5,348 nt of DNA. It comes from Thermoplasmata archaeon (GTDB lineage Archaea; Thermoplasmatota; Thermoplasmata; RBG-16-68-12). The stretch covers positions 1-5,348 of the forward strand of contig DUJI01000123.1 in assembly GCA_013329855.1 (NCBI GenBank). Direction: 5' to 3'. The translations under genes and the position numbers were made by a program. Below the pieces are notes generated by a model. That model saw nothing but the letters and a program-made list of their open reading frames with translations. It had not been told where the DNA came from and ran no database searches. This document shows, one piece after another, positions 1-4,673 of the stretch; the first letter of the stretch is position 1, and each line of letters begins with the position of its first letter.

Positions 1-365
1 CGTCGCTCGATGTCGTCGCGGATGCGGCGGACCTCTTCGATGGGTCTGCCCGCGGGATCGGGCAGGGCCCAATCAATCGTGTCGCCGCGGAACTTCGCGG
101 GACAAACGTCGCCGACAGCGCACCCCATGGTGACCACCACGTCAGAGGACATGATCTCGGCCGGGGTGATGGCGCGGGGGGTCTCGGCCTGCAGGTCGAT
201 GCCCACCTCCCGCATGACCGCCACGACCTCGGGATGGATCTGCGCCGCGGGCCGGGTCCCACCGCTGAAGACGTCGACGCCCGGTGGCCTCCTGCGACGC
301 GCGAAGGCGGCCGCCATCTGGCTCCTTCCCGCGTTCTCGACGCAGACGAAGGCCACTCGGACCAT
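1..365 (-). CDS. arsC: Arsenate reductase, thioredoxin-coupled ArsC / LMW-PTP fold (3' end cut by window)
   Basis: The protein would reduce arsenate to arsenite in the cytoplasm using a cysteine relay, or act as a related low-molecular-weight phosphatase. The 121 visible residues begin MVRVAFVCVENAGRSQM. C8-x5-R14-S15 is the phosphatase-type anion-binding loop (CVENAGRS). A Cys pair at C82 and C88 follows the strand DVVVTMG, where the Trx-coupled Staphylococcus pI258 enzyme has its C82/C89 relay. The DP general-acid motif is D103-P104 (DWALPDPAG), followed by the usual C-terminal helix (EEVRRIRDDIE). The family is about 130-140 residues, so only a short tail is missing beyond the left edge. 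The start is the ATG at 363-365, directly before the first beta strand. The gene is divergent from the aminopeptidase, and no arsR or arsB is visible. The fold is near certain; arsenate as substrate is inferred from the Cys pair. The C-x5-C spacing is one residue shorter than in pI258 ArsC. Confidence 0.88.
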   Translation of the reverse strand, partial: MVRVAFVCVENAGRSQMAAAFARRRRPPGVDVFSGGTRPAAQIHPEVVAVMREVGIDLQAETPRAITPAEIMSSDVVVTMGCAVGDVCPAKFRGDTIDWALPDPAGRPIEEVRRIRDDIER

Positions 366-476
366 GGGGCGCTTCGGGCAAGGAACCCCCGTACTTGAAA
401 CTGGTCCCCGTAGGTTCCGTAGGCCTGCGAACCTTAATCCCAGGAGCCCATTCCCGGCTCGGGAGCACGTGAGGCC
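366..476. promoter_or_regulatory. Divergent intergenic promoter region between arsC and pepA
   Basis: This 111-bp gap must hold the promoters of both divergent genes. On the plus strand the only TTAA-type island is CCTTAATCC (432-440), about 40 bp before the aminopeptidase ATG; it would give a short leader of roughly 15 nt. On the minus strand the AT-richest element is the complement of TACTTGAAAC (392-401), about 30 bp upstream of the arsC ATG, which fits a nearly leaderless transcript. Between them lie GAACC/GGTTC inverted elements and a 9-bp-period direct repeat, annotated separately. Promoter positions are inferred from base composition and spacing only. Confidence 0.45.
408..433. repeat. 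Direct repeat CCGTAGG x2 and inverted repeat GGTTC-N11-GAACC (possible operator)
   Basis: CCGTAGG occurs at 408-414 and again at 417-423, a period of 9. Overlapping this, GGTTC (413-417) is inverted as GAACC (429-433) across 11 bp, and the spacer contains the palindrome AGGCCT (421-426). A third copy of GAACC lies at 383-387. The block ends immediately against the TTAAT island at 434-438. A repressor or activator site controlling one or both divergent genes is possible, but no regulator gene is in view and the arms are only 5 bp. Confidence 0.35.
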
Positions 477-2006
477 ATGAAGATCGACGTCGAGATTGGC
501 GACATCGCCCGGTGGGAAGACGAGGTTGTCGTCGTCAACCTGTTCGAAGGGGTTGGCCATCCGGGCGGCGCGACGGGTGCCGTGGACACCGCCATCGGCC
601 ACCAGATTAGCGCGATGATCGCGACGGGGGACATCACGGGCCGCTTCAAGGAGGTCGCCGTCTTCCCGAGCTTCGACCGGATCCCGGGGAACCGCGTCAT
701 GGTCGTGGGCCTCGGCAAGCGGGAGGAGTTCACGCTGGACCGGGTGCGGGAGGTCTCCGCCACCGCGGCCATCAAGATCCGTGACATGGGCCTGCGCACG
801 TTCGCGACGGTCATCCATGGGGCGGGGGTCGGCAACCTGGACCTCGGGGACGCCACGGAAGCGGTCGTGGAAGGCGCCCTCCTCGGCCTCTATCGCTACA
901 CGGAGCACAAGACGGACAACGACCACAAGAAGATTGAGTCCGTGACCCTCGTGAACCTGGATAAGGTCGCCGTGGGCGCCATGCGCGACGCGGTCCACCG
1001 CGCGTCCGTCAACGCGACGATGACCAACTTCGCGCGAGATCTCGTCAATGCGCCGAGCAACGAGAAGACGCCGCGGATGTTCGCCGACCGCGTCCGGGAC
1101 GCGGCCAAGGCGGCCGGGGCTAAGCTCACCGTGCTCGACGAAAAGCAGCTCGCGGCGATGGGCTTCGGCTGTCTCCTCGGAGTGGCCAAAGGCAGCGTAG
1201 AGCCCCCTCGGTTCCTCGTCCTGTCCCACGACGGCGGCGGGAAGAGCAAGCCCATCGTGTTCGTGGGCAAGGGGATCACCTTCGATTCGGGGGGGATCGC
1301 CCTGAAGCCCCTGGAGGCGCCGGGGACGGATCCCATGTGGGTCATGCGCTACGACATGGGTGGGGCCGCCGCGGCGCTTGGCGCCGTCCTCGCCGCCGCC
1401 CGCCTCAAGCTCCGGGTGAACGCGGTCGCCCTCGCGCCTCTCACGGAGAACATGCCCAGCGGGAGCGCCCAGAAGCCCGGAGATATCGTGCGCTCCTTCG
1501 GCGGGAAGACCGTGGAGGTGCTCAATCCCGACGCCGAGGGTCGGCTCGTCCTGGCGGATGCCCTGGGCTACGCGAAGACCCTGAAGCCCCAGGCCGTGGT
1601 CGACCTAGCGACCCTGACGGGTGCCGTGAAGGTGGCCCTCGGGAAGCACGCGGCCGGGATGTTCAGCAACGACGACGCGCTCGCCCACCGCCTCGAGCGG
1701 GCCGCGGAGGCCACGTCGGAGAGGGTGTGGCGGCTCCCTCTCTGGGACGAGTACAACGAGCAGATCCAGAGCGACTTCGCGGACATCAAGAACACGGGTG
1801 GGCGCTCCGCCGGGAGCATCACCGCAGCGAAATTCCTGGAACGGTTCGCGGAGGGGATGACCTGGGCCCACCTCGACATTGCAGGGACCGCTTGGGTCGA
1901 GAGCGCTCCCGACTCGCCGAAGAAGGCGTATCTGCCCACCGGCGCGTCGGGGTACGGGGTGCGACTGCTCGTGCGGCTCCTCCAGGATTGGAAGACCACC
2001 GGCTGA
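477..2006 (+). CDS. pepA: Leucyl aminopeptidase, M17 family (cytosol aminopeptidase)
   Basis: This is a two-metal aminopeptidase that removes N-terminal residues, especially Leu, from peptides in the cytoplasm, normally as a hexamer. It has 509 residues, the usual family size (E. coli PepA about 503). The N-terminal regulatory/macro-like domain spans about 1-150 and the catalytic domain about 160-509. Active-site residues align with E. coli PepA: metal ligands K265, D270 (VGKGITFDSGG), D293 (RYDMGG), D352 and E354; catalytic K277 and R356. HLDIAGTAW (465-473) and LPTGASGYGVRLLVRLL near the C-terminus are also typical. Two oddities are seen. The signature NTDAEGRL reads NPDAEGRL (350-357), and the loop between K277 and D293 is five residues longer than in PepA. 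The ATG at 477 is preceded by only a weak GAGG (471-474). There is no signal peptide. The next gene starts 60 bp downstream with its own AT island, so this is probably a single-gene transcript. Confidence 0.96.
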   Translation: MKIDVEIGDIARWEDEVVVVNLFEGVGHPGGATGAVDTAIGHQISAMIATGDITGRFKEVAVFPSFDRIPGNRVMVVGLGKREEFTLDRVREVSATAAIKIRDMGLRTFATVIHGAGVGNLDLGDATEAVVEGALLGLYRYTEHKTDNDHKKIESVTLVNLDKVAVGAMRDAVHRASVNATMTNFARDLVNAPSNEKTPRMFADRVRDAAKAAGAKLTVLDEKQLAAMGFGCLLGVAKGSVEPPRFLVLSHDGGGKSKPIVFVGKGITFDSGGIALKPLEAPGTDPMWVMRYDMGGAAAALGAVLAAARLKLRVNAVALAPLTENMPSGSAQKPGDIVRSFGGKTVEVLNPDAEGRLVLADALGYAKTLKPQAVVDLATLTGAVKVALGKHAAGMFSNDDALAHRLERAAEATSERVWRLPLWDEYNEQIQSDFADIKNTGGRSAGSITAAKFLERFAEGMTWAHLDIAGTAWVESAPDSPKKAYLPTGASGYGVRLLVRLLQDWKTTG

Positions 2007-2030
2007 TCCTCGCGCGGTGCAGCGGGTCCC

Positions 2031-2040
2031 ATAATCTTAT
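2031..2040 (+). promoter_or_regulatory. Probable TATA-box promoter of ogg
   Basis: ATAATCTTAT is the most AT-rich decamer in this G+C-rich stretch and sits in the 60-bp gap after the aminopeptidase. Its centre is about 32 bp before the TTG at 2067, so an archaeal start site some 25 bp downstream would place the mRNA 5' end at or a few bases before that codon. This is inference from position and composition. Confidence 0.5.
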
Positions 2041-2066
2041 GAAAGCGCGGACCCTACATCGAGGCC

Positions 2067-2720
2067 TTGGCCGCCTACCGAGACATCGAGGTGCTCCGAT
2101 CCGAACTCGCGACCAAGCAGCGCGCCATCGAATCGCGTCTGGCCGAATTCCGCGACGTGGGTCGCGCGGCCGACGACCGAATCTTCGAGGAACTCTGTTT
2201 TGCCCTCCTCGCCATTCAGTCGAGCGCACGCAGCAGCGACGCCGCGGTGCAGTCCCTCGCGCGCGAGGGGCTCCTGTGGACCGGCGGGCCGGAGGAAATT
2301 GCGCGCGCACTCCGCCACCGCACCCGGTTCCACAACCACAAGGCCGCCTACATCGTGCGCGCGCGCGACCGGTTCTTCCCGCCGGAAGGCCCCGCGCTCA
2401 AGGCGGCACTCGACCGGTTCGCGGACCCGAAGGCGGCCCGTGCCTGGCTCGTCGCCGAGGTGGACGGCCTCGGCCTCAAGGAGGCGAGCCATTTCCTTCG
2501 CAACATCGGCCGCGGGGAAGATCTCGCCATCCTGGACCGCCACATCCTACGCAACCTCCTCCGGCACCGGGTCATCGGACGCATGCCCAAGTCCCTGACC
2601 CCCAAGCGCTACCTCGTCATCGAGGAGCGGATGGAGGCGTTCTCCGAGGCCGTCGGCATCTCCCTGGGCGCGCTCGACCTCCTCTGGTGGAGCCGCCAGA
2701 CGGGCGAGATCTTCAAGTGA
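2067..2720 (+). CDS. ogg: N-glycosylase/DNA lyase, Ogg2-type 8-oxoguanine DNA glycosylase
   Basis: This base-excision repair enzyme removes 8-oxoguanine opposite C and nicks the strand by beta-elimination. The 217 residues run collinear with M. jannaschii Ogg (about 207). The helix-hairpin-helix is GLGLKEASHFLRNIG (134-148), with the Schiff-base lysine K138. The catalytic aspartate is D157 in ILDRHILR. The C-terminal lysine K217 (GEIFK) matches the terminal Lys that this subfamily uses to tell 8-oxoG from G. As expected for Ogg2, there is no iron-sulfur cluster. An in-frame TGA at 2040 leaves TTG 2067 as the only conventional start able to give the full N-terminal helix; GTG 2091 would shorten it by 8 residues. 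The ATG at 2039 is in another frame. The gene ends 10 bp from the stop of a convergent membrane-protein gene, and MutY, its functional partner, lies 300 bp further on. Confidence 0.95.
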   Translation: MAAYRDIEVLRSELATKQRAIESRLAEFRDVGRAADDRIFEELCFALLAIQSSARSSDAAVQSLAREGLLWTGGPEEIARALRHRTRFHNHKAAYIVRARDRFFPPEGPALKAALDRFADPKAARAWLVAEVDGLGLKEASHFLRNIGRGEDLAILDRHILRNLLRHRVIGRMPKSLTPKRYLVIEERMEAFSEAVGISLGALDLLWWSRQTGEIFK

Positions 2721-2755
2721 CCTCCGGGACTCAGAACTCCTTCCAATCCCGGAGG
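2721..2755. terminator. Perfect 9-bp inverted repeat at convergent gene ends (possible bidirectional terminator)
   Basis: CCTCCGGGA (2721-2729) is exactly complementary to TCCCGGAGG (2747-2755), with a 17-nt loop. The left arm starts on the base after the ogg stop codon, and the right arm lies inside the last codons of the convergent membrane-protein gene. RNA from either strand could form the same G+C-rich hairpin. No U-tract follows, and archaeal termination usually depends on U-tracts, so the role may be 3'-end stabilisation or processing instead. The repeat is seen directly; its function is inferred. Confidence 0.45.
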
Positions 2756-2955
2756 AACCAGACGAGCCACAGGATTCCGATGGCTGCGGCGTCCGCGATC
2801 CCGGTGACGAGGAGGACGGTCAGGTCCGCCGAGACGGTCGGGCCCGGGAGGAACGTGAGGTACACGAAGAGGAAGGCGAACCACACGAAGGCGATGAGGA
2901 CTGTCCCTGCGATCCGCGTCAGGAGCGATCCGCGGTAGCTCATCCGGCGCCCCAT
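2731..2955 (-). CDS. Small two-helix integral membrane protein, function unknown
   Basis: This is a 74-residue protein not recognised as any named family. Two hydrophobic segments are clear. TM1 spans about residues 13-37, rich in aromatics (IAFVWFAFLFVYLTF), and TM2 about 45-67 (LLVTGIADAAAIGILWLVWF). A short basic N-terminus (MGRRMSYRGSLLTR) and a charged tail (LRDWKEF) flank them. The loop PGPTVSADLT is short, so the protein should be a helical hairpin with both ends probably cytoplasmic because of the positive residues. The start could be ATG 2955 or the in-frame ATG 2943 (MSYRGS, 70 residues). It is convergent with ogg and divergent from mutY. It is accepted as a gene because the hydrophobic pattern runs the full length on a strand with no competing gene, and because it fills an otherwise empty gap. 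Nothing in the sequence ties it to DNA repair. Confidence 0.72.
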   Translation of the reverse strand: MGRRMSYRGSLLTRIAGTVLIAFVWFAFLFVYLTFLPGPTVSADLTVLLVTGIADAAAIGILWLVWFLRDWKEF

Positions 2956-2992
2956 CGGGACCGTGGGGGAAAGGGTTTCGCGTTCCGCGGTC

Positions 2993-3001
2993 CGTTAAGT
3001 A
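2993..3001. promoter_or_regulatory. TTAAGT island: probable mutY TATA box, perhaps shared with the divergent membrane gene
   Basis: TTAAGT (2995-3000) is centred about 27 bp before the mutY GTG at 3024, the spacing expected for a leaderless archaeal transcript. The same TTAA core read on the minus strand would place a start roughly 15 nt before the membrane-protein ATG at 2955. A 6-bp inverted repeat (GGACCG 2958-2963 / CGGTCC 2988-2993) lies in the same 68-bp gap. This is inferred from spacing; the minus-strand assignment is weak. Confidence 0.5.
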
Positions 3002-3023
3002 GCCGCGTCGCCTTAGTCCCGTC

Positions 3024-4130
3024 GTGGATCGTCCGTTGGCGGAGGGAATCCGTTCGCGCCTCCTCGCCTGGTTCGATGCGGGCCATCGGGACATGCCATG
3101 GCGCCGGACGAAGGATCCCTACCGCATCCTGCTCGCGGAGTACCTCCTCCAGCGCACCCGGGTGGCCTCGGGGACGCCGTACTACGAACGCTTCGTCGAG
3201 CGGTTTCCCGACCTGGCGTCCCTGGCGGCCGCCTCGGAGGAAGACGTCCTTCGGGCCTGGGAAGGCCTGGGGTACTACCGTCGCGCGCGGTACGTCCACG
3301 CCGCAGCGAAGGCCATCGTCCGCGAGCATGGCGGCCGCATCCCGTCCGACGCGGCGACCCTCGCGACGCTGCCGGGCATCGGCCCGTACACCGCGGGAGC
3401 CGTCGCCTCCATCGCCTTCGGGGAGGCGGTGCCCGCCGTGGACGGGAACGTGACCCGGGTCGTGTCCCGCCTGTTCCGCGTCGAGGCCGACGTGACCACG
3501 GCGGCGGGCCGCGCGAGCATTCAGGAGCTGGCCGCGGGACTGGTACCGACCGCTCGTCCGGGCGCATTCAACCAAGCCCTCATGGAACTGGGTGCCAACG
3601 TCTGTACGCCCCGACGTCCTGCATGCCCCGCATGCCCCCTGGCCGGGCTCTGCATGGCCCACGGGGCGGGGGTCCAGTCGGCCTTGCCGCGAACGCCTCC
3701 GAGTCGACGACCCACGGCCGTCCCGGTCAGCTTCGCCTACATCCGTTCGCGCGGCAAGGTCCTCCTCGTGCGCCGGCCGGAGTCCCAGATCCTGGGCGGC
3801 CTCTGGTCCCTGCCCGGCGGTGAGGTCCCGTCGGACCGCCGGGCGCGCGCGTCCCTGCGGGATCTCGTGGCGGCGCAGACGTGCCTCCGCGTGGACGTGG
3901 CGGAGGACGTGGGGCGCGTGGCCCACGTCTTCTCCCACCGACGGTGGACGGGGCGCGTGTACCGGTGCGTGCCTCGAGGGACCGGACGTCTCCCGTCCAC
4001 GGCACGATGGGTGGCCGCGGAGGAGGTCCTCCATCTCCCGGTAGTGCCCGATCACCGCAAACTCCTCGCCGAGCTCGGATTCCGCCGTCCTCTCGAGTCC
4101 TTCGACGCCCCCCGCCGAAGACGCGCGTGA
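3024..4130 (+). CDS. mutY: A/G-specific adenine glycosylase MutY with C-terminal 8-oxoG recognition domain
   Basis: This base-excision repair enzyme removes adenine misinserted opposite 8-oxoguanine. It has 368 residues, the usual length. The HhH-GPD catalytic domain is about 1-190, with catalytic E39 (LLAEYLLQRT), hairpin LPGIGPYTAGAV (116-127) whose Y122 matches the MutY tyrosine of Bacillus, and catalytic D140 (AVDGNV). The [4Fe-4S] motif C-x6-C-x2-C-x5-C is C194, C201, C204 and C210. A proline-rich linker (about 221-232) leads to a Nudix-fold domain (about 233-352). That domain carries the F303-S304-H305 loop used to read 8-oxoG, and its Nudix box has lost its catalytic glutamates, as expected for a reader domain. 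Oddity: MLQQTQV reads LLQRTRV, with R44 at the intercalating Gln position. The start is GTG 3024, where MDRPLAEGIRSRLLAWF fits the family N-terminus and a TTAA island lies 27 bp upstream. The tail RRRRA is basic. It probably works with the nearby Ogg2. Confidence 0.95.
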   Translation: MDRPLAEGIRSRLLAWFDAGHRDMPWRRTKDPYRILLAEYLLQRTRVASGTPYYERFVERFPDLASLAAASEEDVLRAWEGLGYYRRARYVHAAAKAIVREHGGRIPSDAATLATLPGIGPYTAGAVASIAFGEAVPAVDGNVTRVVSRLFRVEADVTTAAGRASIQELAAGLVPTARPGAFNQALMELGANVCTPRRPACPACPLAGLCMAHGAGVQSALPRTPPSRRPTAVPVSFAYIRSRGKVLLVRRPESQILGGLWSLPGGEVPSDRRARASLRDLVAAQTCLRVDVAEDVGRVAHVFSHRRWTGRVYRCVPRGTGRLPSTARWVAAEEVLHLPVVPDHRKLLAELGFRRPLESFDAPRRRRA

Positions 4131-4161
4131 CTCCGTATCAATGACGAGATTCGCCTGCGCC

Positions 4162-4170
4162 CCTTGATAG
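4162..4170 (+). promoter_or_regulatory. Possible TATA-like element before the unknown gene
   Basis: CCTTGATAG in the 53-bp gap after mutY is the best AT-rich candidate. Its centre is about 18 bp before GTG 4184 but about 32 bp before ATG 4199. If it is a TATA box, the spacing seen at the other genes favours the downstream ATG. The weaker GTATCAATG at 4135-4143 is an alternative. Confidence 0.3.
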
Positions 4171-4183
4171 GCTTGAAGGCCCC

Positions 4184-4642
4184 GTGGCCATCGATTCCAT
4201 GACCTCCGGAGCCACCGCGGTCTTGGTCTTCCCCGGGAAGCGGGTGCAGGACCTCCTCGCCGCGTACGAAAAGGCGCTCGTCGACTCGGGGTTCGACATC
4301 AAGCAGCACGATTGGAACGGCCAGTACTACCTCCACAAGGCCATCCTGGGCAGCAAGGCGAAGGCCTACTTCGTCCGCAAGATCGTGCCCTTCGGCGAGC
4401 TGACCAAGTCGGGCAACCGCCTCGGGGCCGAGGCCCAGATCTATCCGTCCGGGAACCAGGCCGTCCTCCGCGTGGCGGTGGTCCCCTACATGGAGCTCTT
4501 CAACCGGGCCGAGGTCGCGTTCGTCACCCAGGGCGTGTTCGAGAAGATCGTCGAGGACGACTGGTCCGTCGAGAAGCTTCACGAGGTCGTGAACCGCATG
4601 GCCGCGATGGGGTTCGCGGGCCAGATCCCGGTCCCTCCGTGA
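4184..4642 (+). CDS. Unrecognised soluble alpha/beta protein, 152 residues
   Basis: I do not recognise the family. The sequence reads as a compact cytoplasmic domain. A strand (TAVLVFPG, 11-18) is followed by an amphipathic helix (about 19-36) and a strand pair including QYYLHKAILG (47-56) and AYFVRKIVPFGE (61-72). Two further strands follow (AEAQIYPSG, then AVLRVAVVPY, 82-102), and two C-terminal helices span about 103-144. There is no signal peptide, transmembrane helix, Cys cluster or obvious nucleotide-binding loop; the protein has no cysteine at all. Conserved-looking positions to test are W44-N45-G46, the K58/K60/R65/K66 patch and P69-F70-G71-E72. The start is GTG 4184, but ATG 4199 (MTSGATAVLVFPG) keeps every structural element and suits the candidate promoter better. 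The gene lies between mutY and trmY in the same direction, with gaps of 53 and 31 bp. It is accepted as real because it is soluble, low in Arg/Pro repeats unlike shadow frames, and fills the gap exactly. Confidence 0.82.
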   Translation: MAIDSMTSGATAVLVFPGKRVQDLLAAYEKALVDSGFDIKQHDWNGQYYLHKAILGSKAKAYFVRKIVPFGELTKSGNRLGAEAQIYPSGNQAVLRVAVVPYMELFNRAEVAFVTQGVFEKIVEDDWSVEKLHEVVNRMAAMGFAGQIPVPP

Positions 4643-4652
4643 CCCTTAAGGG
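4643..4652 (+). promoter_or_regulatory. CCCTTAAGGG palindrome, probable TATA box of trmY
   Basis: This perfect 10-bp palindrome starts directly after the stop codon of the preceding gene. Its centre is about 26 bp before the trmY GTG at 4674, matching the spacing of the TTAA island before mutY. It suggests that trmY (and the peptidase behind it) has its own leaderless promoter rather than relying on read-through. The palindrome is seen; its use as a TATA box is inferred. Confidence 0.5.
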
Positions 4653-4673
4653 GCCCTTCCGGTATCGTGCGCC

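Noticed and set aside
10..480. Plus-strand open frame opposite arsC running into the pepA start
   Set aside because: It is antisense to the clear ArsC reading frame with CVENAGRS and DP motifs, and the translated product has no domain features.
2354..2367. Alternating CG run (CGTGCGCGCGCGCG), possible Z-DNA-forming site
   Set aside because: It encodes the conserved-looking IVRARDR segment of Ogg2 with ordinary G+C-rich codons; coding bias explains it.
1337..2938. Long open frame (533 codons) on the plus strand overlapping pepA, ogg and the membrane-protein gene
   Set aside because: Its translation is Arg/Pro/Gly-rich low-complexity, typical of a shifted frame in G+C-rich DNA, and it covers genes with intact catalytic motifs in other frames.
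2958..2993. GGACCG / CGGTCC inverted repeat in the membrane gene-mutY gap as a terminator or operator
   Set aside because: Only 6 bp of pairing across 24 bp in very G+C-rich DNA is easily expected by chance. It is mentioned with the promoter but not called as a feature.
2940..4055. Long antisense open frame (371 codons) opposite mutY
   Set aside because: It is the complement of a MutY gene with all catalytic and Fe-S residues intact. Composition is Arg/Gly/His-rich without any recognisable motif.
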